A stretch of DNA of 49,564 nucleotides from Conidiobolus incongruus B7586 (lineage: Eukaryota > Entomophthoromycota > Entomophthoromycetes > Entomophthorales > Conidiobolaceae), in assembly GCA_000697335.1 (NCBI GenBank), contig JNEM01014874.1, positions 1-49,564 of the forward strand, given 5' to 3'. Positions 11,028 through 24,094 of the stretch are shown one piece after another. The translations under genes and the position numbers were made by a program. The first letter of the stretch is position 1. Every line of letters starts with the position of its first letter. A model generated the notes under the pieces. That model saw nothing but the letters and a program-made list of their open reading frames with translations, ran no database searches and had not been told where the DNA came from.

Positions 11028-11699
11028 ATGAGATTAAATGAATTTAGAGGACAATGTGCAATAGTAATTAATGGTGCATCAACAATAGGATCCTGGATTG
11101 TCAAATATCTAGTAAATCAAGGTATTAAGGTAGTCATTGCAGATTGTGACAGATTGAGAGGTGACCAACTAACGAAATCCTTGAATAAGATATCCAACTG
11201 GACGACTTATTACCACTACGAAAAACTCAATATTCATCATATCAATCGTCTAATCAATTTATCCCAGAACCAGTATGGAAATTGTAATATTTTTATTCAT
11301 ATTCACAAGTATCACAATAAGTTGACAAAAACTATTAATTCTCACATTTTAAATTACTTTAATCGCATTCACGCAGTTTACAATTTAAAATATCAATTAA
11401 TCAATATCATAAATATTAATTATTACGATATTGGCTATATTAATGGAATTAATATTTGTTATAATTCTTCAAATACTTTGATTAATTCAATACTTTACAA
11501 TTCTATTGACAATCCAAATTCCTTTAATCTTCCAGATCTAAATTTATCAAATAACCATTATTTTACATTGGGCCAAAATATTGCGCAAACTTTAATTCAG
11601 ATACTTAAGTCCTCATTATCAGGTGGTATTGTGATGGTTAACGACCGTGGGCATTATTTCTTATATGAAGATGTAATTAGATTAAATTCAAAACTTTAA
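11028..11699 (+). CDS. Divergent short-chain dehydrogenase-like protein lacking catalytic residues
   Basis: A 223-residue intact frame with an N-terminal Rossmann start: NGASTIGSWIVKYL (residues 15-28) in place of the usual TGxxxGIG, then VVIADCD (35-41), the position of the NAD-binding acidic residue. The end, SGGIVMVNDRGHYF (198-211), fits the SDR C-terminal strand. The catalytic YxxxK motif is YNSSN (145-149), so the lysine is Asn, and the serine normally on strand 5 is not seen (IININYYD). The protein is also shorter than typical SDRs (about 250). It may be a non-catalytic NAD(P)-binding protein or a gene in early decay, since composition is N/I-rich. No neighbour suggests a pathway. Confidence 0.6.
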   Translation: MRLNEFRGQCAIVINGASTIGSWIVKYLVNQGIKVVIADCDRLRGDQLTKSLNKISNWTTYYHYEKLNIHHINRLINLSQNQYGNCNIFIHIHKYHNKLTKTINSHILNYFNRIHAVYNLKYQLINIININYYDIGYINGINICYNSSNTLINSILYNSIDNPNSFNLPDLNLSNNHYFTLGQNIAQTLIQILKSSLSGGIVMVNDRGHYFLYEDVIRLNSKL

Positions 11700-12342
11700 T
11701 ATCAGGAAAATTGGAGGGAGGGTTGAGTAAATATTTTGAAAATTTGAAATCTCTCTAATATTAGAATGCAATTTTTAAGATATATTAGTTTATTAATTTG
11801 TAATGTATTGATTATTTGTTGACTATTGTATTTATTACATGATAATGCACATTAAGTGTATAATTTGATTGTTATAGTTATAAATGATTATTTTAATTGT
11901 TTTAAACGTGATAATTTTCATATATTAATTAAGGCGTAATGCTAATATTCTACTAACTTCATAATAATATATTGTTTTAATAGTTATATTAATGGGATAC
12001 ATATTGATTTTTTATAATTTATAATAATATTAATTTAACTATCTAAATTAGATTAATAAAAATTTAATTATTTACATAAGATAACAATAATTTGAATTTT
12101 AGTCCTATTCATTATCCTTCTTTATTAAATATAATTTAATAATAAATAGTTTATAATAGTATAATGCCAAAAAAGAGTAATTTAAAAAAGATTCTTACAG
12201 TATTATAAAATATATATAATTTCAAAATTCAATTATAATCGAGGTATATATATTGATTAATACTTATTATTTTAATTAAACTCAACATTTGATTTAAATA
12301 TTATATGAATGTCAATTAAATAAATCAAATTTAATTCAAAAC

Positions 12343-12350
<8 letters not shown>

Positions 12351-12375
<25 letters not shown>
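12351..12375. repeat. (TA)n microsatellite
   Basis: Twelve and a half perfect TA units. Confidence 0.9.
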
Positions 12376-12933
12376 TTACTAATTATTGACCAAATCAAAT
12401 AATTTATTAATATATATTTGACCACTTTAATGTAAGACAAATTTAAATGACAACTATTATAATACTTCAAAGTTTTAAATATAATAATATATAGAATCTT
12501 ATATATATCATCAATTGTTTGAAATTAAAAAAATAACACAATATCTTAATATAATGACAAAATTAGCTTATAAAATAATCTTTTAATAAAAGATTCTATA
12601 ATTTTATTACGAAGTATAAAAAGCTGACAAACATCAATATCTAGTTATTATACTCATTGACTCGTTAGGCAAAAATTAATGTTTGTATTTCATATTCAAA
12701 ATATATATTTAGTGATTTTAATAATTAAACTATGGTAATTAGAATTAGTTATAAATTTGATGGCTTGTTTTTTAAATACCCTATTTATTTATCAAATTTT
12801 CTTAATTATTTATAAAAAATTTAACTTTGGTTTTAATTGTTAAAAAATTATAAATATTTTATTTTAGTTTTAATTGATAACAATATTAACAAATACAAAT
12901 TATGTGAAAAACTATAAATTAAAATTATCACGT

Positions 12934-12941
<8 letters not shown>

Positions 12942-12964
<23 letters not shown>
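12942..12964. repeat. (AT)n microsatellite
   Basis: About eleven perfect AT units. Confidence 0.9.
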
Positions 12965-15900
12965 ATTATTACATTAAAAAAGATTTTAAATAAAATTTTT
13001 CAAATTAAAAATCTTTTTCACTTATTTTAATAATTTTGATAAATTTATATTATATTTAAAATGATTTTTGAATAAAATATTATAAATAGGCTTATAATAA
13101 AAATTTTTGAATTCAATATATAAATTATTTAAATAAAATATGATTAATATATTAACTGGTTAATACAATCCAAAATTTTATTTGATTTTATTGATTAAAA
13201 AATGTTAACTGTGAAAATACTATGGATATTTTAATATGTAGTACAAAACTCGGTATTAATTGGAGGAATTTTTATTAAGACTCAATTTGATTTGTGTTAG
13301 TTATTATTATTGAATCAAATTCGTTAATATTAAACTTTTATAGGGGAAAAATATCTTTTATTATTTGAAATCAGTGTTAAATTTTTGGTATTATTATAAA
13401 AAAATGTAAATTTATTAATTCATTTGGTAAGCTAATAAATAAAAAATTTCTAAATATATTTCCTATTTCCATATTATTATAATATTGAAAATATATATGT
13501 GAATAAGATTTAATCTTTGTAATATGAATATTTACTACAAAAATCGCAAATATGGAAATTAATAAACATTTTAATTAACTAAATCAATATTAAATATTAA
13601 AAATTAGCTATATTTTTTTATTTTTATATATAACATTGTCTAAATATTATATAAATATAGGCTATACATATATATTTCATTAGATCTCAACATATTTTCA
13701 AGATTTTAATATATATAATGATTTTACATCATTTAGAAAATATTTAATTTTTGTATATATTTAATCTTTATTTATTAATATTAATGTTATCTGTAATCAT
13801 TTTATATATATTTTGAATAAAATGTATATTTCTATTATGTTATATAAAATTATGAAACATACGAAATTCAAATACACTGATCCTTGTTAAATATACTATT
13901 ATAATATTTGATATTTTATCTCATTTTATATATTATACATTTCAAATTTCATTACAACTTTAGCATTTTAATATGATGATGTAAACTTAATATTAAGTTA
14001 ATAATTATGAGTGGTATTGTAAATTTTATAAATAATACTAATCAAATTATATTCAGATATACCATATTCCAATGTTAACAAGGAAGATTTTTATAATTAA
14101 TGATTAACCGGTTATTATATCCACCGGACAACTTTTCAAAACCAGACGAGTATATCAATTTAATTTATTGCTAATTCATCAAACCATAATATGATAATAA
14201 TCTCTCATTTAACAATCAATTTATTATGTTTATTTCCAATTGGATATAAATATTTTTGGAAAATATTATTCAGGATCTTAATGGTATTAAGTTTATATTT
14301 AATGAATTTCCTTGAATATTAATTATTTCGAACATATGATGTGATCATACTCCTTATCATTAAATATTTTTAAATATTATAGTATATAAAAACATATAGT
14401 TATGGAATAAATATTTTTGATAAGAATCAATTAATTAATATAGATAGTGTTTTAAATATAATAGTTATTCAATATCGCCCTATAAAATCTAATTATTGTG
14501 ATATCAGCTATAATCAATTGTTCACATTTGGGTAACATGTGTAAACCAATGTATCATTTATTTTCGATCATTTCAAATAATTCTAAATATAATATATCGA
14601 CTAATAAATAGTAAAATATAAACAAACAAATACCATGAATAATTTAGGCAATATTAAATATATAGTGTAAAACAATTATATTATTTGAGGGACTGAATTG
14701 AAATTTGTTGGTTGAATGTGAATATCATTTATATTAATCAAGAAATTTCAAATTGAAGCAAATAATTTTAAAAAATGCTATATCATATATAAAAAGTTTT
14801 TGACTGTATTCTTTAAATAATAATCTATACTATGAAATTTTCCTGATATTCAAAACTTTGTCTATTACTTAGATACTTGATGTTACTATCTAAACATTAA
14901 GAAAATTTTACTCATTCATTGTTTTATCAGAATATATTAAATATATTAAGCTAATCCAAAGCAACTAATCAATTCCATCACAATATCTAGCACTATAATC
15001 TCAATTATGTGTTTATATAGAAAACATATATCAATGTTTATCATATGTCTAGCCATGATAAGTTCTCAGACTTTAAATTTTATCTTTCCATGTTCGATAT
15101 ATCAATGCAATATTTTATAATTAATTCTTTAATATTTTTTTTCAATATTGATTGATATCAAACAAAATCAGACAAATTGTTGAGCTTGAATCTAGAAGTG
15201 GCAGGAAAGATAAAATCATTTATAAAAATTAACAATTCTTTAAAAAAATACAATTATTTCTTTATTTTAGATTAGAAATAAAAGATCAAAAACCTAATTA
15301 ATGGTGTAATTTAATCAATTGTTGAGCCATTGAATATAACGCAATATCCCTAAAAATATTTTATTCAGAATAACATGAAAAATATTCAAATGATGACCTA
15401 ATAGTATTTTATATTTTATCAGAATGTTAATAGTTGTTATAATTTGAATAGTTTCACTAAGTTACTTTGAATAAACTTTGGTTATTGAAACTTTGATACG
15501 TAAATGTTTATTAAATCAACATGTAATAATATGAATGAAATTCAAATAATCAAGTTATACATTTTTTGAATTAATTCTAGAAAACAAATTTAGTATCAAA
15601 TGAAATATAAATAATATTTTGTTTAAATATTTGCTGAATAAATTCGAGGTATAATAACAGAAAAAATCATATAAAGAAGTTAAAGGCAATTATTCAATTT
15701 TAAAATACAATAAGTATAATATATTAACATAATTCTGTTGAAAAATAATTTTATAGTTTATATTACATTAGAATATTTGAATTCTTTATACACAAATTCA
15801 TTATTTCAATCATATTTTAAATATTTTGTAAGAATATACCAATGTCTTGGTTAAAAATTAATTTGAATAGTTAATTGATAAATATATTATGATTGATAAT

Positions 15901-18440
15901 ATCAGAGAAATTAAATAAATATATAGAGTTAATAATATTATTTCATAATTTCATAATTTCATATTCAGCATAAAAGACATCATATATTTAGTTTACATCA
16001 CAATATTCTACTAATGTTACATCAGTTAAAACCTCATCACTCTATAGTGTAACCCAAACAATATTTACGATCTAAACTAATTAATCTTACATCGATGATA
16101 AATATATTCAGATACTGGCGAATAGACTACCATGATACCCACATATGTAGTATTAATATAATTAATTACCGAATATTTATCATTGTACTTTACTAAAGCC
16201 TAAATTGCCTCAAAATTGCCAAGAAAATTGAAAATTTGGAATGGATTAGAATGTACATCAATTACAAGTATTTTTTGTGTATTGGACAATGAATGATACT
16301 TAATAATATGTGTATGTTTGGATTAATGAGATGGAGTATTAAAATTAGATACTAGATTAAATATTAATATGATTCATAGAAAATACTCTACATCTAAAGT
16401 ATAGTGTTAATTATTTGATATATCCTGATAATATTAAGGACTTAAATCTATTATTTTTATGATTGTAGCGGCAATAAAATCGTTTAATTTGAGTCCAATA
16501 ACACTTAAATAAAATGAGATCTTCAAGCAATATAACCGATAAAAGATCCTTCAAACAAATCAAAATATCATCATACACTCGGTATAAAAATATAATTATT
16601 AACCGATATTCTTCATTGTTTCTCCTTAAAACCATATTCTATTAACCCTACTTCTATGTTTTGTTGACAGTGGTATCATTTATAATATTATTTTATGATA
16701 ATTTGTTAAAATCCATTATATATTTAACATAATTAAACCACATAAATTAATATTTCTATATAAAAATATTTTAAACCAGGATTGGAGATTATTACAGATT
16801 ATAAGATTAAAAATTTGGCAATGATTTTACAAATTAAGAAATATTCAAAAATTACTTAAAACAAAATTATTTATATCTCACTTAATAATAATATTAATTA
16901 ATACAAATTATAATTGAAAAAAATATAATTTCAAATTTTTGAATATAAATATTAAATCACTTATTTTTCAATCTAAATATGTTACACTTAATTTAAAATC
17001 AGAAAAAACTTGAAAAATAATATATAGCATGAACTTGCCAAATCTAGAATTATTTATGCATATTAATTTTTCACAATGATGAATTTCAAGTAGATCTTAT
17101 ATTAATGACCTCAGCTTGGTATATATTTTATACCGATTCACGTATACTAACTTATACCCACTGAAAAAAAATATCAAGATGCTCGTACGATTGTAAATAC
17201 TAATATTTAACCATCACTTATCTAGCTCCCATCCAAAATTTAAGCTATACAAAATAGAATAAAAATAAGGAATATCCATTTGGAGAAATGACTTAAAAAT
17301 CCCTTAATATGAACAATAACAAACTAAATCCTCCTTGATCATTGGATAATTCCTCAAAATGAAAATAATTTTAAAAATCCAAAATATGAAGTAAAATACC
17401 CAATTCAAAAAAATAATTAGTAGAAAAATTTTTTGATATGGTTTGATTTTTTTATTGAAAAAATTGACTTGAGTAGTTGATTTAATTTTTCTATGGTTCT
17501 AACTTTATCAATGTAATATTTTTTGAATAATTTTAATAGAACTTCTACTATAATTTTCATAAAAATCTCAATGTTCATCACGATTACCAAAATCAATTTA
17601 AACAAATTGAGAAAATTAAGTAATAGATATTTTCAAAATATACTTACCAAGTTAAAAGATATCATTAACTGTAACCTTTGCCCCTTTTAAAAGCATATTA
17701 ATCGATAATATAAAATTTGATTTTTATTGAGTAATGCACAATATTATAAAATAGAAATTCTTTTAATTTTATAATATTGGAGGTAAATTGATATTCCAAA
17801 ATAATTTATGTGGTGTTAAGGAAATTGAATATTTATCCCAATTTAATTATTAATATTTGAATTTTTTAGTTTAATAACCCTGAAATATGATCAAAATGAA
17901 TTTTAATTAAATACAAATATGTTAATTGTGGTATATTGAAATTATATTGATTGATTCAGAAAGTAAATTAAGCTATCTAAAAATTTTAAAGTTGAAAAGC
18001 TATTAGATATATGGAAATGTAAGTATAAAAAGGTTAAATTTAACATAACACGATAATCAACGTTGAAAATTGAATTGGTCTCATATATTAATTTAAAATA
18101 GGTGAAACTTATTTAGCGAAAAATTAATTTTGAAGATGGAGCAACATTTAAATAAGCCAGTTTCATACTAAAATAACTATAGAATGGACTAATGATAATT
18201 GCTAGAGTTGATCAATCGTTCTTTCATTGATCTGTTTAATTTTGCTTGATTTTTAATTTAATTGGTTGCTCCTTAATGATTATTAGCATAAATTAATTAT
18301 TTAAAATTAAAAATTCAAATTTTATTAATTATTGATTAAAACTCTTAAAAAAATGTTATTAAAACATTTATTAAGTCTGAATATTTGATATTTGATAACT
18401 TTAATGGTCTGTTTTTCCCAAAAATTCCTGCAGATCATCA

Positions 18441-18860
18441 TCCTTGTTAAACTGCAGGCGGTCTTTTATCATAACAGAATTGTCACCTTTACTGGTTTCA
18501 GATTGAATAAAAACATGGGCAAATGTTGACGCATTAAGGATAGGCAACTCCTCTCAGAAAAACCCCTTAATCTCTAGCTTGAAACACATCCAACAAAGCT
18601 CAAAGCCTCAGATGATTGGCTCGTTTGAAAGGGGTGAATGAGTTTCATATGGGCTTTTTCAGAATTTGGATAGTGGCTGTGATTGGCCGATTTAGGAGGG
18701 ATGAGTAATCTGCTTAGTCACTTCAGACATTTTTGAATAAATGCTATTGGGCAAATGACGTAATTTTCCGGTGTTAAAAGAATTCGAATTCCAGGGGTGA
18801 ATTTAACCCCCTCCTCCTCCTCCTCCTCCTCACCCTTAAATTCAGCTATATAAATACTCA
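18441..18860 (+). promoter_or_regulatory. GC-rich promoter of the zinc-finger gene with CCCCT/AGGGG, CCAAT, CRE and TATA sites
   Basis: This block stands out from its AT-rich surroundings. Stress-response-element cores: CCCCT at 18563-18567 and 18808-18812, AGGGG at 18630-18634 and 18793-18797. Inverted CCAAT boxes (ATTGG): 18615-18619, 18682-18686 and 18746-18750. A CRE-like TGACGTAA is at 18756-18763, a (CTC)7 pyrimidine tract at 18811-18831 and a TATA box TATATAAA at 18847-18854, about 160 bp before the ATG. The sites are visible; their use is inferred. STRE cores are what Msn2/4-type fingers such as those of the downstream gene are known to bind. Confidence 0.6.
18811..18831. repeat. (CTC)7 tract in promoter
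   Basis: Seven perfect CTC units directly after a CCCCT core, 16 bp upstream of the TATA box. Confidence 0.9.
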
Positions 18861-19012
18861 AACGAGGTGATGATCAGGGTCGCTTTTCCCACATCTTCCA
18901 TACTTGGTAAACGAAGCTTACTGAGTTTCATCTCAGCAACTACCTCCGTATTTTCGATTATTTGTTTAATTAGTTCTTTTGTTGCTGCTTAAAATATCAC
19001 ACATATACATCC

Positions 19013-20194
19013 ATGTCTTCATCCTTTAACCATCCCTCTTCTACATCACCCACTCAGATTGACACCCTGTTAATCAATTCAAAATCCCTGATATTACCAC
19101 CCATCAATGAGGAAAATTTAAAATTCCCCTCACTTTCACAATATTCCATCCGCGACAAAGGCTACTCACAAAAGAAATCTCCAACCTTTAATATCACACT
19201 TCCTAGCATTAATAAAATTACTTCATCAATTGACTCTGAAAGACGGATGTCTCTTCCGTCAATCCATTCTTTACCACTTCCACAGCCCGATACTGTCAAC
19301 ACCAACTCTAATACTCACCCATACTCTTGCTCCGTTCCTGATTGTCAATGGAAGTTCAAAAGACATGAGCATCTTAAGCGCCATATGACCACACACACCA
19401 AGCACCGACCATATCATTGCACCGTTGATGGGTGTATGAAGAGTTTTAGCAGATCTGATAATTTTTCAGTTCACATGAGAACTCATAATACTACAACCAC
19501 CTCTCCTGCACCTTATCCAGAGATTTCTGCTCAGTTTGCACGTCGCGGCTCACTTCCCAACTTTGCACCCCATCCGCCATCATCACTCGTACTCCCAAGT
19601 CAAAGAATGACGGAGAAGGGTCAACCTCACTCAGAAATCCCACTTACAGGACAAGTTCATTATTCACAAGTATCATATTTAGCTAATGGACAGATCCATC
19701 CTGTTCATCTAGCACCCTCTTCTCATACCCAAATGACCACCACTCCTCACCCTCCACCAGTAATTAATTATCCAAACAACAACGGAACCCAACCTCGGTC
19801 TGCACCAGTTCCCCTGCCGCCTAAGAATGAAACAAAGATCACTGAAAAACCCCTTAAAGTACATCAATGTACAGTACCCGGTTGTGGCATGAAATTCCGT
19901 CGTGCTGAGCATCTCAAGCGCCACGGACGTGTTCATACCATGGAACGACCATTTAGTTGTACCTTCCCAGGCTGCCTGAAAACATTTTCACGCAGTGACA
20001 ACTTACATCAGCATGAGCGTATCCACTTGAGAAAAGGTGGGTATCAAAATCCCAGGATTATTCCCATCCAACCGGTCACAAATCCCACAGACCAAAAGGT
20101 GACATCTCCTCCAGACCAAAAGAATGCCAAAAGTGTTGAAGAAGTCAGCGTGAAAATCGAATCCAGTGTTAAGATTGAGCCAACACAAAGTTGA
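19013..20194 (+). CDS. C2H2 zinc-finger transcription factor, Msn2/4-like, with duplicated finger pair
   Basis: A 393-residue protein with four C2H2 fingers in two pairs: C106-H128 and C136-H158, then C286-H308 and C316-H338, all C-x4-C-x12-H-x3-H. Each pair carries KFxRxEHLKRH in the first finger and FSRSDNxxxH in the second, the same contact residues as the Msn2/Msn4 pair that reads AGGGG. A 127-residue Pro/His/Ser-rich linker separates the pairs, and the first 100 residues are Ser/Pro/Thr-rich, as in activation or localisation regions. The tail has two V-K-I-E motifs (380-383, 386-389) matching the SUMO-acceptor consensus. A nuclear stress or nutrient regulator is the likely role. Single exon; the ATG is the first after the TATA box. 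Confidence 0.85.
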   Translation: MSSSFNHPSSTSPTQIDTLLINSKSLILPPINEENLKFPSLSQYSIRDKGYSQKKSPTFNITLPSINKITSSIDSERRMSLPSIHSLPLPQPDTVNTNSNTHPYSCSVPDCQWKFKRHEHLKRHMTTHTKHRPYHCTVDGCMKSFSRSDNFSVHMRTHNTTTTSPAPYPEISAQFARRGSLPNFAPHPPSSLVLPSQRMTEKGQPHSEIPLTGQVHYSQVSYLANGQIHPVHLAPSSHTQMTTTPHPPPVINYPNNNGTQPRSAPVPLPPKNETKITEKPLKVHQCTVPGCGMKFRRAEHLKRHGRVHTMERPFSCTFPGCLKTFSRSDNLHQHERIHLRKGGYQNPRIIPIQPVTNPTDQKVTSPPDQKNAKSVEEVSVKIESSVKIEPTQS

Positions 20195-22976
20195 TCCCCT
20201 TTCAGCAATATGCAGCAAACGAACCCCAGTTAAAAAACAATGCATACGCCAATACCAAAGTTGAGCATGAAGTGGCTTATAATACAAAATGATACATGGA
20301 AATTCCAAAACAATTGGAATTTTTCCAATGATCACCACAAAGGTTCAATCATTATCCCAAAAAATATATACAATATATACATATATAGTTGATTCAAAAT
20401 AAATTATTTACAATACTTTATAACCCAATTTACTATCATTCTAACCTATGAACATTTGCATATAACTAACTTTAATATTATTACCCCATTTCAACCGTTG
20501 TCTCAATCCTAAGGGCTTACACAGGTGACGAAATTATAAATCATAACAAATAAATCCAGTAACAATTTCAGGAGTCTAAAAATCCAAAAAATCACTCATT
20601 TACTCATTATTATTGTACTCCTTTAAAATAATTAAATTGAGTCTAAAATTAGCCCCACCCAATTCTCAATTTAATTCTTATCCGAATGCAATCGAGTTGT
20701 TCAATAATTACCTTAAATCACCAATCAAGTGTAAAATTATAGAACTGGTTTTATTATCGATTTCTATTAATTTTTTCTAATTCATTCTAAATAATTCATA
20801 TGCTTTATTTTACCTTAAGATATTTAAATATTATTTGAAAGACTATTCTAATACGAAAAATTATGAACCTATTTATTAAATAATTAAAAATAGTTAATAA
20901 ATTTTTTTTTCAATGAGATAACAATTAGTTAAACTTTAAATTAATTTAATATTTATTTATAAAAAATATTAATTTATCATTCGTTTATCAAGTTAAATAA
21001 ATTATCAATAATTAATTTTGAAAAAAAAATATATATTAATATAATAGCACGTTTTTGAATTATTTGATATAATTTTTTTAAGTTGAATATTGAAAACTAA
21101 ATACCTTAATCATATTAATATTTTATTGTTTGTTGTTGAAAATTGATTCAAAATTTTTATAAATATTTGACAATTATTTAATTAGGATTAAATTAATTAA
21201 TTTATAATATATTTTATTGAATATTATTATTATTAATTATAATTTTTAATTAATTGAAATCAATTTTGAAAATATATATATATATATATGATTTAATTTA
21301 TTTATTATTTCAATTTGATTTTAATATAAACATTTTAGAGTTTTTAGGCTAGTTGATAGAAATATATTAATGATAATTTAATATATCAATTTTATCTATA
21401 GGTAATAGAATCAAAACTTTTAACATAATTTTGTAATATTAATACTTCAATTAATTTAAAAAAACAATAATAATTTATAAAATATATGTTGAAATTTTAT
21501 CAAATTAATCTTAGTATCAAGAATAATTGATAGCTTTAAAGAAATCATTGATTGATCTCGTAATTAATCTATAAAAATTTGACAAGTTACAAGTATTTTA
21601 TCAAAACACAAAATTTGAAATTTAGCTCCACTGTTAAATATCAATTGTTTAAAATTTGACAAAATGGTCATTTTTAGCGAAATGAACTAATTGATGGATT
21701 GATGGATGGATTTTATGCCTTTTAAATTAACAAAGAGAAGATGATGGATCGTTAATTTGATTACCTTTTCAACCTTATCCATTGTTTGTTCCAAATTTGA
21801 GGCTTTATTCTAATCTCCGTTTGGTAAAGTTACCAATTATTGCAATATAAGTCATATGATTTGAATATTAATTGCTTGTATTTTAAAAGATGTCTATCAA
21901 AATGTTTACTTGTTTTGTTATTACCAGAACATTACTTTTTTCTCAGATAGTTATTCCGCAAATTATCATATAGCAAAATCAACAAAATAGGTCAATATTT
22001 GTGGGTTTATTAGCCCTTGTTGGGTTGAATATTAATGTGCCATATTTAAGTTGATATGTATTATTAACAGATTCTAAAATATCTAATATTAGTTTAATCA
22101 AAGTGTTACTTGATGATTATAATTTGGCTCTCATCTAATCCAACTGTAAGAAAAAAGTTGATAGAAATATGTTTAAACGGTAAGAACTTTAAAAATGATA
22201 ATTTATATTAATAAATGATAATGAATGATATTTAAATACTAATAATATAATAAAATTAATCATTATTTATTATATACTTGAACACAATAAGGTCAAAAAT
22301 TTTTAATTTTACACTGAATCAAATTTTGAATTTAATTGATTATTATCAAAGTATTTAATCCCACAATTTAATAATCTTGAATATTAATAATAAATTGGTA
22401 AAATAATTAATTGGAAAAATTTATAAAACTATCAAATTCATTTTATATGTCTGCCCGACCCTTTTTAAATCAATAGAGGTAGTCGGTCCTGAAACTAATG
22501 ATAGATCAAAATTTCATGTTACATAGTTTGAGTGATTAATTTGTCCCTTAAATGGCATTAATCATATAGAATTGTATCAAAATCCTTTTATTATAATTCC
22601 AACTCTTGTTTAAATTGATATAATTCACTTATTATAAGACTGTTAAATATTTACATTCAATATAAATTATTCTAGTTGTGTAAATATAGGAATCAAATTA
22701 ATATTGATAACAAACAAAAGAATCAATGAGTTATGAAACGAGTTTAGAGAAACAAATAATAATGAATAAGGGTTAAAATATTAAATATTGAATGATATGT
22801 ATTTATATAATAAAATATATAACATTAATGAAATACAAAATGTTTACATTTAAATCTAAGTGATCTTTAATGTGAAAAAATAAAAAAATAAAAAATAATA
22901 AAAAAGAAATATCAAAGTTAAATTGATAAGATCCAACATTCTAATTACTACTATAAATTAGAAGGAATTTTAATAA
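20195..22976. other. Intergenic region downstream of the zinc-finger gene
   Basis: The first ~500 bases (probable 3' UTR and terminator region) have more G and C than the rest. After about 20750 it is AT-rich with no gene seen. The minus-strand frame at 20003-20338 overlaps the zinc-finger gene and is a shadow. Confidence 0.5.
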
Positions 22977-23047
22977 GCCGTTGTAGTATAGTGGTAGTAC
23001 GAAGCGTTGTGGCCGCTCAGACCGCGGTTCGATTCCGCGCAACAGCA
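22977..23047 (+). tRNA. tRNA-His (anticodon GTG)
   Basis: A 71-nt sequence with all arms: acceptor GCCGTTG/CAACAGC (one mismatch, C-A at position 3), D-arm TAGTATAGTGGTAGTA, anticodon loop TTGTGGC with GTG at 23009-23011, and T-arm CGCGG-TTCGATT-CCGCG with a perfect 5-bp stem. The internal B box is GGTTCGATTCC at 23026-23036. No intron. A run of five T at 23053-23057 fits a Pol III terminator. It is the only intact tRNA here and the most GC-rich island of its neighbourhood. Confidence 0.92.
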
Positions 23048-24090
23048 ATTAGTTTTTATCTTCATAAATTAAATATTTCAATTCTCTCTAATTTATCTTT
23101 GTTCATATATTTTTTCTATCTATTTACAAATTTTCATTCAGGCAATTATTAGTATAAACATTCTTCAGTTTAAACAATCTCGAAATCTAATTCTTGGTAA
23201 AATTCATCATAAAAAGCATATAGTTCATTTGAACAATTAATACTTTAATTCATTTTTATCCCAATTTATTTAATTTCAACTTTTGTTAAATTATCTTTAT
23301 ATTCTTACTTATTCATCAAATACTAAATTGTATTCTTAAACTATAATTTCATTAACTTAAAATAAGACATTTATTGAGATAGTGATGATTATTTAAATAG
23401 ATAGTATTCATATATTTTAATTTTACATCAATGATTTGATAAGTTTCATAAATATATACTTGTGGTTATTAAATAATGATATGTTTAGTTATTTAATACG
23501 TTAACCAAATATTATCAATTTATACAAAAAGATACAAATATATATTTTTTGTATTGAGGAAAATAATTAATATAAAAGTAATATATTTTTCAATCCCAAA
23601 TTATCTTATTTAATTTACAATATAATGACATGTGATTATTTCTCAATAATCAACCTAAATAATTTAATTACAAATCAAAATTTCAAAATATTATTTTAAC
23701 TCAATATATCCAATCAGAAATATTTATGTTATCTTCAATTCATTATTTTTAAAATATTTTTAAATAAACAACCTTCATGAATTCTAGACACTTAAGATTT
23801 TTCAAAAATTTCTCATTAAACTGAAAACGTCAACAGGTTTGATAAATTTGGTATGGCTGATATATATATCTAACAACATCTCTTCAGCACCCCAATTATA
23901 TATACCCATACTGTTAAATATCCAAATTAAACACAAAGTCAATTGAATTCAATTAAATTGAAATAAAGTTAATTGAATTTGGGTGAATAATAACTTAATA
24001 TTGAATAAAATTAGAAGCTGTTTTTAAATATTTCAATTGGATAAAACTTAAATTGATTCCTAGTCGAATTCAATCAATTAATCATTATCA
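23048..24090. other. Intergenic AT-rich region
   Basis: No gene, RNA or repeat was seen between the tRNA-His terminator and the dispersed-repeat segment that starts near 24095. Confidence 0.5.
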
Positions 24091-24094
24091 TTTC

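Larger units (their letters stand above)
11700..18440. other. 6.7-kb gene-free AT-rich region
   Basis: No credible gene, RNA or transposon was found. Open frames at 16411-16635 and 17417-17605 (minus) are I/K/L/Y-rich and look like chance. Simple (TA)n tracts lie at 12351-12375 and 12942-12964. Confidence 0.55.

Noticed and set aside
11700-18440. Possible CRISPR-like, rDNA or centromeric repeat array in the large gene-free stretch
   Set aside because: No regularly spaced repeat, rRNA-like segment or satellite unit was found; only short TA microsatellites.
20003-20338. 111-codon minus-strand frame
   Set aside because: Antisense of the end of the zinc-finger gene and its 3' UTR; no recognisable feature.
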